This document shows positions 53,723 through 62,634 of a DNA stretch of 64,000 nt, piece by piece. Positions within the stretch are counted from its first letter, which is position 1. Each line of letters begins with the position of its first letter. The DNA comes from DATLXU01 sp035575515 (GTDB taxonomy: Bacteria > Acidobacteriota > Blastocatellia > UBA7656), in contig DATLXU010000092.1 of assembly GCA_035575515.1 (NCBI GenBank), forward strand, positions 1 to 64,000, given 5' to 3'. The position numbers were made by a program, and so were the translations under genes. The notes under the pieces are model-generated. The model was given only the letters and a program-made list of their open reading frames with translations. It did not search any database and was not told the origin of the DNA.

Positions 53723-54706
53723 ATGGCTGAAATAGGATTCGCGCTTTCAAGCGAGGAGCATCATCCGAATGATCTCGTTCATTACGCTCATCTGGCCGAA
53801 GAAGCCGGTTTCACTTTTTCTCTGATCTCTGACCACTTTCACCCTTGGATTGATCGTCAGGGCCACAGCCCGTTCGTCTGGAGCGTGATTGGTGGCATCG
53901 CTCAGGCTACTGAAAAGCTGCGGCTCGGAACGGGCGTTACGTGTCCGACGATTCGAATTCATCCCGCAATCATCGCGCAAGCCACGGCAACATCGGCTGC
54001 GATGATGGAAGGCCGCTTCTTTCTCGGAGTTGGCACGGGCGAGGCGCTCAACGAGCACATACTGGGCGATAAGTGGCCCCCGCACGATATTCGGCTTGAA
54101 ATGCTTGAAGAGGCTGTCGAGGTGATTCGCTTGCTCTGGCAGGGAGGCGAGCAGAGTTTCTATGGCCGCTACTACACGGTTGAAAACGCGCGCATCTACA
54201 CGCTGCCTGAAAAGCTGCCTGAAATCTATGTTGCAGCGGCGGGACCGAAGATGGCAGAAGCTGCGGGTCGCTTCGGCGACGGGCTTATCAGCACCTCGCC
54301 AGAAAAAGAATTGACCAGGAAGTTTGAAGAAGCGGGCGGAAAAGGAAAGCCGTGCATCGGACAATTCGCGATCTGCTACGCGAAAGATGAAGCGGAAGCG
54401 CGGCGAATGGCTTACGAATGGTGGCCTACGGCTGCGCTCACGGGCGAGCTTTCGCAGGAGTTGCCGACGCCGAAGTTTTTCGAGCAGGCTGCGAAGATGG
54501 TGACTGAAGATGATGTTGCCGAAGCTATCATCTGCGGACCAGATCCGAAGCGCCACATCGAAATGATAAACAAATTCATCGAAGCTGGTTTTGATCACAT
54601 CTATGTTCATCAGGTCGGGCCAGATCAAGAAGGCTGCATCAACTTCTACAAAGAGCGCGTCATCCCGAAACTCGCGCGATCAAGTTCGGCGCAGAGCAAG
54701 GGATGA
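53723..54706 (+). CDS. LLM-class F420-dependent oxidoreductase, glucose-6-phosphate-dehydrogenase-like
   Basis: A 327-residue TIM-barrel luciferase-like protein. EIGFALSSEEHHPNDLVHYA opens the F420-dependent FGD-related subfamily, and the pattern SDHFHPWIDRQGHSPFVWSV and GVGTGEALNEHILG matches it. Typical reactions are hydride transfer between F420 and sugar phosphates or alcohols; substrate here is unknown. The ATG at 53723 gives the conserved start; ATG 53711 with AAAGG directly adjacent is an alternative. It lies between the SDR remnant and the BMC shell gene. Confidence 0.88.
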   Translation: MAEIGFALSSEEHHPNDLVHYAHLAEEAGFTFSLISDHFHPWIDRQGHSPFVWSVIGGIAQATEKLRLGTGVTCPTIRIHPAIIAQATATSAAMMEGRFFLGVGTGEALNEHILGDKWPPHDIRLEMLEEAVEVIRLLWQGGEQSFYGRYYTVENARIYTLPEKLPEIYVAAAGPKMAEAAGRFGDGLISTSPEKELTRKFEEAGGKGKPCIGQFAICYAKDEAEARRMAYEWWPTAALTGELSQELPTPKFFEQAAKMVTEDDVAEAIICGPDPKRHIEMINKFIEAGFDHIYVHQVGPDQEGCINFYKERVIPKLARSSSAQSKG

Positions 54707-54716
54707 AGAATGAAAC

Positions 54717-54790
54717 GACGCGGAGGCGCGGCGCGAGATTCGCTTTTTCGGAGAAATCCGGTTGCGAGTCCCGCCGCGCGCCTCCGCGTC
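54717..54790. repeat. GC-rich palindrome between the F420 enzyme and BMC genes
   Basis: GACGCGGAGGCGCG (54717-54730) pairs perfectly with CGCGCCTCCGCGTC (54777-54790), with more GC pairing inside. The centre contains CTTTTTC. It looks like a dispersed intergenic repeat and may act as a partial terminator or mRNA end within the cluster. Confidence 0.6.
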
Positions 54791-54928
54791 GCTCGCCACA
54801 TCTTACGTCCTCGCTTCTTGACTGCCTGCTGTCGTTTTGTTAGTTTGAGTCTCTCCGAGAGCAAATGATTCTCGCCAAAACATGCACAAACGCTCAGATA
54901 AATCGCGACAGACGGAGGAATGATTTTT

Positions 54929-55327
54929 ATGAATATGGAAGCGCTCGGCATGATCGAGACTAAGGGATTCGTCGGCGCAGTCGAAGCGGCAGACGCGATG
55001 GTGAAAGCTGCGAACGTGGTGCTGATTGGCCGCGAATACATCGGCGGCGGCTACGTCACGGTTTTCGTTCGCGGCGATGTAGGCGCAGTCAAGGCCGCTA
55101 CGGACGCAGGAGCCGCCGCCGCCCGCCGCGTGGGTGAGCTTGTAAGCGTACACGTCATCCCGCGACCGCACCGCGAGCTTGAACAGGTGCTCGAATCGAA
55201 AGGCTTGATTGCAAACGGCGGCGGCCAGTTGGGCGAAGGCGCGCGCGGTCAGTTGACCGCAGGCACACAGGAAGACGGACGCCGCGCACTGCATTCGGGC
55301 GGCAAAGAAAAAGAGCGGGCGAAATAG
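54929..55327 (+). CDS. Bacterial microcompartment shell protein, BMC-H
   Basis: A 132-residue single-BMC-domain protein. NMEALGMIETKGFVGAVEAA opens the domain; the pore-loop region and the conserved EYIGGGYVTVFVRGDVGAV and HVIPRPHRELEQVL follow, ending the core near residue 90. Hexamers of such proteins tile the facets of microcompartments. The C-terminal 40 residues are Gly/Gln-rich (GGGQLGEGARGQLT) and lack fold signature. ATG 54929 is placed 9 nt after GGAGGA. No BMC-P or BMC-T gene is in the window, so other shell genes must lie elsewhere if a closed shell forms. Confidence 0.92.
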   Translation: MNMEALGMIETKGFVGAVEAADAMVKAANVVLIGREYIGGGYVTVFVRGDVGAVKAATDAGAAAARRVGELVSVHVIPRPHRELEQVLESKGLIANGGGQLGEGARGQLTAGTQEDGRRALHSGGKEKERAK

Positions 55328-55453
55328 AAGTGGTCAGGGGGGGCAGAGGCCGGGTCTCAGGGCCGGAAGGTTTGAAAATGGCTCTGGAAGCCAATTTCAA
55401 GGCAACTGCTTCCCCGATTCCTGACCCCGTTCCCTGACCCCTGAGAGGCAGTT
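55328..55453. repeat. Spacer with repeated CCTGACCCC motifs between BMC-H and aldehyde dehydrogenase
   Basis: GTCAGGGG near 55333 is complementary to two CCTGACCCC-type copies at about 55422-55442, and GGCCGGGTCTCAGGGCCGG adds a local palindrome. The mRNA here would fold strongly, which could adjust the ratio of shell to enzyme. Function unproven. Confidence 0.4.
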
Positions 55454-57217
55454 ATGAGCAGCGATAAGGACACTCAATCAATTGAGCAGGCGCGTGAGCT
55501 GGCCGAGCGCGCTTATCAAGCGCAGAAAGTCCTCGCCACGTTCTCGCAAGATAAGATTGACGAGATAGTCGGCGCAATGGCTCGCGCGGCGCTCGAAGAC
55601 GCCTACAGGCTAGGCGAGATGGCTCACATCGAAACTGGCTACGGCATCGCGGCGGACAAGGCGACAAAAAACCGCTTTTCAGCAGAGCAGGTTTATAACT
55701 TCATCAAGCCGATGCGAACCGTAGGCGTGATTCGCCAGGCCGAGTCAATCATCGAAGTCGCGTCGCCGCGCGGTGTTGTCGCTGCAATCATTCCTTCGAC
55801 CAATCCAACTTCAACGGCAATTTTCAAGATTCTTATCGCGATCAAGGCGCGCGATGCCGTCGTGCTCAGTCCTCATCCGTCTGCGACGAACTGCATCAAC
55901 GAGACTGCGCGGGTGATGCGCAAGGCGGGCGAGGCTGCGGGACTTCCAGCCGACGCAATCGGCTGCATGACAGTTGCGACCATCGAAGGCACGCAGGAGC
56001 TGATGAAACATAAGCGCACGGCCTTGATTCTCGCGACAGGCGGCATAGGACTTGTGCGCGCTGCGTATTCTTCGGGCAAACCAGCATTCGGCGTCGGACC
56101 GGGCAATGTGCCCGCTATGGTTGAGCGCACGGCTAACATCACTAAGGCCGTGAAGGATATTTTGACGGGCAAGTGCTTTGACAACGGAACAATTTGCTCA
56201 TCGGAACAGGCTATAGTCGTTGAGCGTCCTGTTGACTCGCAAGTGCGCGAGCGGTTGGAAGCCGAAGGCGCATACTTTTTGGATAAAGAGCAGCAAGCAG
56301 CTTTGGCGCGCGTCGTTGCGACTGCGACCAACACGCTCAATCCGAAGATTGTCGGCAAGAGCGCAAACGTCATCGCTGATATGGCGGGGATAAAAATTCC
56401 AGACGGCACGCGAGCGATGGTCTGCGAGCTTGAGGGTGTGGGCCGCGATTATCCGCTTTCTATGGAAAAGCTCTCGCCGATACTTGCTTACTACGTCGTT
56501 GATTCACTCGCCGAAGGCAGCGACCGGTGCGCGCAGATACTTCGCTACGGCGGCATGGGGCACACAGCTTCGATTCACACCGAAAGCCGCGAGGCTGCGC
56601 GCGAGTATGGCGTGCGAATGCCTGTTTCGCGCGTAGTAGTGAACAGCCCTTCGACTCACGGCGCGATAGGGTTCACTACCGACCTTGAGCCTTCGATGAC
56701 GCTTGGCTGCGGCTCGTGGGGCGGCAACGTTACTTCGGATAATATTTCGCCGCGCCACCTCGTTGATGTTAAGCGCATAGCTTTTGAGACCAAGCCAATC
56801 AACGTCGTTGCTGCGGAACGAACAACGGCGCGAGCGGCGTCGGGCGGCGTATCAGTTGACCGGGATGCGATTGCCGCGATGGTTGATCGCTTCCTCGCCG
56901 AGCGGCACATACACGGGCCGCAGCGCCAGGTTCAGCAGTCATCGCCGTTGCCCTCATCGCCCGCTTCGGTTGCTGAACAGCCGAGCAGTTGGGGAAAATC
57001 GAGTCAGGCAGGTTTGCCTGAGCAGCCAGCGCGTCAAGCGCCGCCGCCACAGACTGCCGCGACTAATGGCAAAGTTCAGGTTTACGATTTCGTCTGCGAA
57101 GAAGATGTGAAGCGAGCGATTGCTGCGCGCGAAAAGATTTATATCAACGGCAAGACCATCATCACGCCCGCAGCGCGCGAGCTTGGCGAGGAGCGTGATG
57201 TGTTTGCGCGGGCTTGA
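55454..57217 (+). CDS. Microcompartment-associated CoA-acylating aldehyde dehydrogenase
   Basis: A 587-residue enzyme of the EutE/PduP-like family, converting an aldehyde with CoA and NAD+ to acyl-CoA. The catalytic cysteine is in GTICSSEQ near residue 255; IPSTNPTSTAIFKILIA and GVGPGNVPA are family blocks. The core ends near 465. A Ser/Pro/Gln-rich linker of about 70 residues leads to a C-terminal module with helix EEDVKRAIAAREKIYING and ITPAARELGEE. Such linker-plus-helix tails serve as encapsulation peptides in BMC enzymes, so it probably enters the shell encoded just upstream. ATG preceded by GAGAGG. Confidence 0.92.
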   Translation: MSSDKDTQSIEQARELAERAYQAQKVLATFSQDKIDEIVGAMARAALEDAYRLGEMAHIETGYGIAADKATKNRFSAEQVYNFIKPMRTVGVIRQAESIIEVASPRGVVAAIIPSTNPTSTAIFKILIAIKARDAVVLSPHPSATNCINETARVMRKAGEAAGLPADAIGCMTVATIEGTQELMKHKRTALILATGGIGLVRAAYSSGKPAFGVGPGNVPAMVERTANITKAVKDILTGKCFDNGTICSSEQAIVVERPVDSQVRERLEAEGAYFLDKEQQAALARVVATATNTLNPKIVGKSANVIADMAGIKIPDGTRAMVCELEGVGRDYPLSMEKLSPILAYYVVDSLAEGSDRCAQILRYGGMGHTASIHTESREAAREYGVRMPVSRVVVNSPSTHGAIGFTTDLEPSMTLGCGSWGGNVTSDNISPRHLVDVKRIAFETKPINVVAAERTTARAASGGVSVDRDAIAAMVDRFLAERHIHGPQRQVQQSSPLPSSPASVAEQPSSWGKSSQAGLPEQPARQAPPPQTAATNGKVQVYDFVCEEDVKRAIAAREKIYINGKTIITPAARELGEERDVFARA

Positions 57218-57262
57218 TCATCTTTTGTGTCGCCGATGAACAAAGGGCTATCTGGAGGGTTT

Positions 57263-57442
57263 ATGCAACTCGACATTACCGATCAGGAGAAGAATTACCT
57301 CTTGGAAGTGCTGGAAGCCAGCTACCACGATTTGATGGTTGAGATAAATCGCACAGACGCGCTCGATTATAAAGAGATGCTGAGACATAAGCTCAACTTG
57401 CTGGATGGGCTGAGAAAGAAGCTCCAGAACGTCAATCCCTGA
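57263..57442 (+). CDS. Small helical protein of unknown function
   Basis: A 59-residue, charged, all-helical protein (LDITDQEKNYLLEVLEASYH, then LDYKEMLRHKLNLLDGLRKK). CTGGAGGG 6-8 nt ahead of the ATG strongly supports expression. It follows the aldehyde dehydrogenase by 45 nt and may be the last gene of that cluster. Similar small proteins with this pattern occur in several bacterial groups; no role is known to me. Confidence 0.7.
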   Translation: MQLDITDQEKNYLLEVLEASYHDLMVEINRTDALDYKEMLRHKLNLLDGLRKKLQNVNP

Positions 57443-57572
57443 TCGCGTGAAATCCCCCATATTTGGTCCGCTCTTCCGGTAATCATTCCCTGCGAACAAT
57501 GATGCCTCGACATCGTATATTGTCCTTCAAGAGATTTTTCAGACGGATTTTCATTCGATGAGGACTGCGTGT

Positions 57573-58082
57573 ATGAGTAAAGAAGTTAACTTCTACCGGC
57601 GCTTATTTGACTACGAAAAAGATGCTCACAGCAAGGTGCTCGCGTCGTTGCGCGCTGCCGCTAACGACAAACAATTCTTGCCTGAGTTTCATAAAGCAGT
57701 CGAGTTGTTCGGACACATTGTGGCCGCGCGACGGCTGTGGTTGTATCGCTTTGGCAAATTGAGCGAAGAGCCGCGCGAGTTCTTTCCTAACGGACTGTCG
57801 CTCGATGCGCTCGAAAAGTCTATAGAAGAAACGCAATCTCTGTGGGCAAAATATTTTGAGCTGCTCGATGAAGCGGAGCTTGCTCGCGTCTTTGAGTACA
57901 GGAGCCTTGAAGGGCCGCGCTTTCGCAACAGCATCGAAGACGTTCTGATACAGCTCTTCGGCCACTCGTTGTATCATCGCGGGCAAATAGCTATGCTTCT
58001 TCGTTCGTGCGGCGCTGAGCCGGCAACTACGGATTTCGTTTACTGGACGCGCGAGCCGCTTCCCAATGAATGGGACCTTTGA
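57573..58082 (+). CDS. DinB/YfiT-like metal-dependent four-helix protein
   Basis: A 169-residue DinB-family protein. The fold's metal site is suggested by His in ELFGHIVAARRLWLYR and the HxxxH pair in GHSLYHRGQIAMLLR near the C-terminus, the family hallmark. Members act as thiol-dependent transferases or nuclease-like proteins; some are stress-induced. ATG 57573 (MSKEVNF) gives the family-like start. It stands alone after the BMC cluster. Confidence 0.85.
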   Translation: MSKEVNFYRRLFDYEKDAHSKVLASLRAAANDKQFLPEFHKAVELFGHIVAARRLWLYRFGKLSEEPREFFPNGLSLDALEKSIEETQSLWAKYFELLDEAELARVFEYRSLEGPRFRNSIEDVLIQLFGHSLYHRGQIAMLLRSCGAEPATTDFVYWTREPLPNEWDL

Positions 58083-58179
58083 GATAAATCTTTTCCATTT
58101 GACCTCCTTCAATCAGGCTTGACCGGATAGAGCAAGTGTGAAATACATCTATCCTGAAATTCTATATGGAGGGAAGCGA

Positions 58180-58503
58180 ATGGCTTACACATATAACGAG
58201 TTAAAGCATAAGACTGTCGGCGAGCTGCGCGACATAGCCGCCAACGTCGAGCACGAAGCGTTGCAAGGGTACACGCAACTGAACAAAGAGCATTTGCTCG
58301 TTGCGCTCTGCAAGGCGCTCAACGTTGACATGCACGAGCACCACGAAGTGAAGGGAATCAACAAGAGCGAAATCAAAGCGAAAATAAGAGAGTTGAAAAG
58401 GAGGCGCGACGAGGCGCTTGCCGCGCACGATCACGCGCAACTTAAGGACGTGCGGCGCAGGATTCATCATCTTAAAAGACAGATTCATAAAGCGACTGTT
58501 TGA
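58180..58503 (+). CDS. Small protein with Rho N-terminal-like (SAP-type) domain
   Basis: A 107-residue protein. Residues 8-48 (KTVGELRDIAANVEHEALQG, then NKEHLLVALCKAL) have the helix-extended-loop-helix pattern of the Rho N-terminal domain, which binds nucleic acid. The remainder is a basic helical hairpin (IKAKIRELKRRRDEALAAHD). GAGGGAAG precedes the ATG at 58180. It could be a small RNA- or DNA-binding protein. Confidence 0.75.
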   Translation: MAYTYNELKHKTVGELRDIAANVEHEALQGYTQLNKEHLLVALCKALNVDMHEHHEVKGINKSEIKAKIRELKRRRDEALAAHDHAQLKDVRRRIHHLKRQIHKATV

Positions 58504-58667
58504 AGTTCCGCGACTGGACCAGAGCCTGCGAGTAAAGAATCAGGCTGCACTGTTGCTGTTTGCGGAGCAGATACCCGGACGCTCGCGAGATAATCGCGGG
58601 CTTTGCGCATTAATTCAGTAAACGAGACCCTGGCACGATAGGGCCGGAAGGGAAGGAGATAATCTCA

Positions 58668-60146
58668 ATGGACTCAAGACTGCTGAGATACTTTGCAGCG
58701 GTCATCGCGTTGTTGTGCGCGGCGACTGCGGCCACAGCCGACGTAAAGGTTAAAACGAAAACGACGGTCGGCGGCCAGAGCTTTGAAGGCACAACCTACA
58801 TAAAAAAGACGCGCCAGAGAAGCGAGCAGAATTTCGGCCCCGTGAGCATGGCGACCATCACACAATGCGACCTTCGCCGCTCGATAATGATAAACGAAAA
58901 GGCGAAGACGTACATCATCACCCCGTTCGGCACGCCTGATTCAACATCGGCGCAGGCTCCCGCTGCTGAAGGCCCGAAGCCAAAATCAGAACCAACTCGC
59001 CGTGGCGGGATCATCACCTTCACAAACAACGTGGTTGATACAGGCGAGCGCAAACAGATGTTCGGGCTGACCGCTCGCCATTTGAAGATCACGATGACCA
59101 CAGAGTCCTCGCCCGACGCGTGCAATCCGGCGAAGATGAAGATGGAAATGGACGGCTGGTACGTTGATTTCGAATACAGCTTTGATTGCGAGATGAGCCG
59201 CGCGCAGGTTGCATCGAATCTGCAACGACACAAACCCGACTGCGTTGATGAGTTTCGATTTAAGACAACAGGCACGGGAAAGCTAGGGTACCCGCTCATC
59301 CAAACGATGATAATGTACGACGACAATGGGCGAGAGGTGTCGAGGATAACGATTGAGACGGTCGAGCTAAGCACGGCGACGCTTGACCCTGCATTGTTTG
59401 ATATTCCCGCAGGCTATACGGAAGCCAAAAACATTCAAGAGCTTTACACCGGCTCGATAATGTCTTCTTTGCCTTCGATGTCGGCGCGCAAATCTTCAAG
59501 GGAAGAGGCGGCTACGGCTTCGACTCCAAGCGCGATGCCGAGCACAGCAAACGCGGCGACGAACATTCCAGGACTGACTTCCGCAAGCGCGCCCAAAAAA
59601 GAAGGCGCGATTCGCATAGGGCTTGTCATGCCCAAAGCGCAGATGAGCGACGGTGTGAACGCGATGGTTGCGGCTGAGGCGGTGCGCAACACCTTTGCGC
59701 GCGATTTGAACAGGCCGACGGTTGAAGTCATCGCGCTCAACGCGAGAGCGCCGCAGCAGGCGATTGATGAGGCGAAGCAAAGCCAGTGCGATTACGTGCT
59801 ATTCTCCGGCTTGACTCAGAAGAAAGGCGGCGGCGGGATGTTTGGCAAGATTGCGGGAAACATCGGCGGCGCAGTCGCGTCAACTATTCCTTATGGCAGC
59901 AGCACGGGCGGGGCCGCAGCGCGAGCCGCCGCTGCGACTGCGATTTACACGACGGCTGAGATTGCCGCATCGGTCAAGGCGAAAGATGAAATCACGCTCG
60001 ACTACAGGCTCGAAACAACCGACGGCGCGGCGAAGCCTGTCATTGAAACAAGCGGCAAAGCCAAAGCGAAATCTGACGGCGAAGATGTTATAACTCCGAT
60101 GATTGAAAAGGCTGCGACAGCGATTCTCGCCGCCGTCAAGAAATAG
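58668..60146 (+). CDS. Secreted protein of unknown function with two domains
   Basis: A 492-residue exported protein, signal peptide about 1-24 (ATAATA). The first half (25-265) is β-rich, with cysteines in TITQCDLRR and DACNPAK and an LDPALFDIPAGYTE close, resembling DUF4412-type secreted proteins. A Ser/Ala/Thr-rich linker spans about 270-315. The second half (320-492) has an αβ pattern with DYVLFSGL and a Gly/Ala-rich hydrophobic stretch GKIAGNIGGAVASTIPYGSS that may insert into or associate with membrane. AAGGGAAGGAG stands upstream. No specific role recognised. Confidence 0.72.
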   Translation: MDSRLLRYFAAVIALLCAATAATADVKVKTKTTVGGQSFEGTTYIKKTRQRSEQNFGPVSMATITQCDLRRSIMINEKAKTYIITPFGTPDSTSAQAPAAEGPKPKSEPTRRGGIITFTNNVVDTGERKQMFGLTARHLKITMTTESSPDACNPAKMKMEMDGWYVDFEYSFDCEMSRAQVASNLQRHKPDCVDEFRFKTTGTGKLGYPLIQTMIMYDDNGREVSRITIETVELSTATLDPALFDIPAGYTEAKNIQELYTGSIMSSLPSMSARKSSREEAATASTPSAMPSTANAATNIPGLTSASAPKKEGAIRIGLVMPKAQMSDGVNAMVAAEAVRNTFARDLNRPTVEVIALNARAPQQAIDEAKQSQCDYVLFSGLTQKKGGGGMFGKIAGNIGGAVASTIPYGSSTGGAAARAAAATAIYTTAEIAASVKAKDEITLDYRLETTDGAAKPVIETSGKAKAKSDGEDVITPMIEKAATAILAAVKK

Positions 60147-60196
60147 GATTCAGTGCTTCGTAGGCTTCTTTGTGAGCTTTTAACTCGAAGGCTGAA

Positions 60197-60274
60197 AAAG
60201 ACTAAGGGCGCGAAGATTTACAAACAGATTGTCTCGGTTAACACGCCTTGTGAATCTTCGCGCCCTTAGTCTTT
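60197..60274. terminator. 22-bp perfect inverted repeat, bidirectional terminator
   Basis: Arms at 60197-60218 and 60253-60274 are exactly complementary over 22 bp (left arm begins AAAGACTAAGGGCGCGAAGA) around a 34-nt loop. The A- and T-containing arm ends can serve as a short U-tract in both directions. It lies between convergent genes at 58668-60146 and 60297-61352. Confidence 0.75.
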
Positions 60275-60296
60275 GCTTCGTCAGCAGATTACGGCT

Positions 60297-61352
60297 TTAT
60301 TGATTCTTCACGCTGCTTTGGTCAGGCGTGCGCGGAGAAGCGACATAGCCGTTGCGGGTGCGCGCAACCAGACGGCGATTGCCCGCGTTGATTGCGACTT
60401 TGACGGATCGGAACGTGCCGTCTTTCTTTGAGTTGGTTGGATAGTAGCCGATAGAATACTGCGTGCGGAGATCGGTCGAAATCTGCTGCGCTATTGCATG
60501 CACGTCCGAAAGCTCTTTCGGGAAGAAAGCCTTGCCGCCGGTCTCTTCCGCAAGTTTATTCAGAAGGCTTTCAGCTTTATCTTTCGGACTCTTCTTGAAG
60601 AGTCCCCCGTCTTTTTCCAGATCGTTCGTGAAGCCTATCAGATAAACCTGCACGTCAGTCTCGCGCAAATGATCGACAACTTCATTGAACTTGTAATAGC
60701 TGTCCTTATCGAGACCGTCGGTCACAAGGATTATGGCTTTGCGCCGGTTATGCCCTTCTTTGCTCGCGTAGTCGGCCCCAAGATAGAGCGCATCGAGCAT
60801 GGCAGTTTGCCGCGAAGCTATCAATCCTTGCAGCGTGTCAATCACATCGTCAATGTTCGTCGTGAACTCTTCGAGCAGCTCAGGCTGATCTTTGAACTCT
60901 ATCACAGCGATCTCGTCATCCTTGCGGCTCTCTTTGACCAGATTGACCGATGCTTTGATGACTGTGTCGAGCTTCGCCCGCATCGAGCCTGACGTATCAA
61001 TTGCGAAGACGAGCGACACGGGAACCTGCTCGCGGCTAAAGAATTCAATCTTCTGCGGCACCTTGTCTTCCGTCACCTGAAAGTTATCCTGCGTGAGGTC
61101 CATGACGGGCTTGTTCGATGGGTCAACAACGGTGACGTCCAGGACGACGAGTTCTGCGCCAATACGGAAAGGCGTCTGATCGTCTTTGTCTTCTTGGTCC
61201 TGCTTCTGTTCGGGCTTTTGCATCTTCGGTTTTTCGCGCTGCTGGTCATCGTGCGCGTCGTTTTGTCCGAATGTGTTTATTGAAAAGCCGCCCGTTAAAA
61301 GGCTCAGGGCTAAGACCACAACTGCTACTGCTCGGCTCGATACTGATTTCAT
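60297..61352 (-). CDS. VWFA-related Acidobacterial domain protein, copy 1
   Basis: A 351-residue exported protein with signal peptide (about 1-29, ending TFGQ) and a Lys/Gln/Asp-rich spacer. The VWA-related domain follows: an N-terminal β-part (VVLDVTVVDPSNKPVMDLTQ) and the A-domain with the MIDAS motif DTSGSM near 120 and ILVTDGLDKDS near 210. The TIGR03436 family is nearly confined to Acidobacteria and is thought to bind partners outside the cell. The paralogue lies 220 bp upstream at 61573-62634. Confidence 0.9.
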   Translation of the reverse strand: MKSVSSRAVAVVVLALSLLTGGFSINTFGQNDAHDDQQREKPKMQKPEQKQDQEDKDDQTPFRIGAELVVLDVTVVDPSNKPVMDLTQDNFQVTEDKVPQKIEFFSREQVPVSLVFAIDTSGSMRAKLDTVIKASVNLVKESRKDDEIAVIEFKDQPELLEEFTTNIDDVIDTLQGLIASRQTAMLDALYLGADYASKEGHNRRKAIILVTDGLDKDSYYKFNEVVDHLRETDVQVYLIGFTNDLEKDGGLFKKSPKDKAESLLNKLAEETGGKAFFPKELSDVHAIAQQISTDLRTQYSIGYYPTNSKKDGTFRSVKVAINAGNRRLVARTRNGYVASPRTPDQSSVKNQ

Positions 61353-61572
61353 ACTGAAATTCTACTCCGCGCTCTTGAATTTGAAAATAGGCGTAAGATG
61401 TCAGCCTGCATCTGCCGGTGAGTCTCTGACACCTGAAAGCTAGGATGCGGGCGCACGCGCGACCCGTTGCCGGAAGAACGCGAGCGGAGGTGAGGTTTGC
61501 GTCTTAATTATCGGGGGCGGTCGGCGAGCGCAGAGGCAACGATCTTGTAAAGGAGACTCTGTGCGTCGCCCG

Positions 61573-62634
61573 TTACTTCTTAAATGATTGATAGCCGTCG
61601 CGGTACGTGAGCGACAGCCGGCCAAGCCCGCGCGGCGGATTCACCTTGACCTGCACCTTGTGCCATTTGGCCGGGCTGTCTGTATCGGTCGGGTAAAAGC
61701 CTATGCTGTATTGGTGGCGAAGCTCAAGCGCGATTCGCGTGCAGATTTCGATAAGCTCAGGCTCGTTGTAAGCATTCGGGAAGAACGCACGCCCGCCCGT
61801 CATTCGGGTTATCTCTTCGAGCACGCCGCGCCCAAAGCCCGCGAGCGAATCCGAAGCCGGGTCCGTAATACCAATCGCATAAATCTGAACGTCGGCCTCT
61901 TTGACGCGGTTGCGAAGCTCTTTGTACGTGTAGCGGCTGTTGTTGTCCTGACCGTCGGAGATTATCAGCAGGGCTTTCTTGTTGTGGCGGCCCTGCTGCA
62001 CTTTTTCGACCGCAAGGTAGGCCGCGTCGTAGAGCGCAGTGGAGCCTTTCGGCGCGACGAACATCAGGTGGCTGACGACTTGGTCGCTTGAGGTGGTGAA
62101 GTCCTGCACGAGCTTGGCGCGATCATTAAATCCAATTAAAAAGAAGTCATCGTCGTCGTGCGAGGTTTCGATGAATCGCTTGAGCGCGCGGATTGAGCGA
62201 TTGATCCGCTCTTTCATCGAGCCGGAAACGTCATAAACGATTCCGAGCGAGACCGGCGCATCGTCGTCTGTGAAGTGGGCAATCTGCTGTTTCACCTTGT
62301 CGTCAAAGACTTCGAAATGGTCTTTGCCAAGCCCTGTGACGAACCTTCCGTAGGGATCAGTTACGCTGACCGTGACGTTGACGATTTCCGTTTTGAGCTG
62401 GACCTTGTCGGTTTGCGATGAGTCTGAGGCTTTCAGAGTCTCAGCCTTTTTCGGAGAGGTTTTGTCATCTGCGGCTGACTTGTATGTGGTATCAACGACG
62501 CTGGCTTTGGCAGGTTCTCCGCTCGATGGTTGCGGCGCAGGCTTTGAATCTTGCTGAGCTTTTGCGCCTTGAAACGGGGAAACCGAGACGACCAGAAAGG
62601 TGATGAGAGTTGCGCACGCGAGTTTGATTTTCAT
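61573..62634 (-). CDS. VWFA-related Acidobacterial domain protein, copy 2
   Basis: A 353-residue exported paralogue of the downstream gene. Signal peptide about 1-26 (FQGAKAQ), then a Lys/Ser/Asp-rich linker, NVTVSVTDPYGRFVTGLGKD, MIDAS DVSGSM, LLIISDGQDNNS and HQYSIGFYPTDTDSP near the end. The ATG at 62634 starts the signal peptide; an upstream frame to 62703 lacks conservation. It is divergent from pdxJ. Confidence 0.9.
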   Translation of the reverse strand: MKIKLACATLITFLVVSVSPFQGAKAQQDSKPAPQPSSGEPAKASVVDTTYKSAADDKTSPKKAETLKASDSSQTDKVQLKTEIVNVTVSVTDPYGRFVTGLGKDHFEVFDDKVKQQIAHFTDDDAPVSLGIVYDVSGSMKERINRSIRALKRFIETSHDDDDFFLIGFNDRAKLVQDFTTSSDQVVSHLMFVAPKGSTALYDAAYLAVEKVQQGRHNKKALLIISDGQDNNSRYTYKELRNRVKEADVQIYAIGITDPASDSLAGFGRGVLEEITRMTGGRAFFPNAYNEPELIEICTRIALELRHQYSIGFYPTDTDSPAKWHKVQVKVNPPRGLGRLSLTYRDGYQSFKK

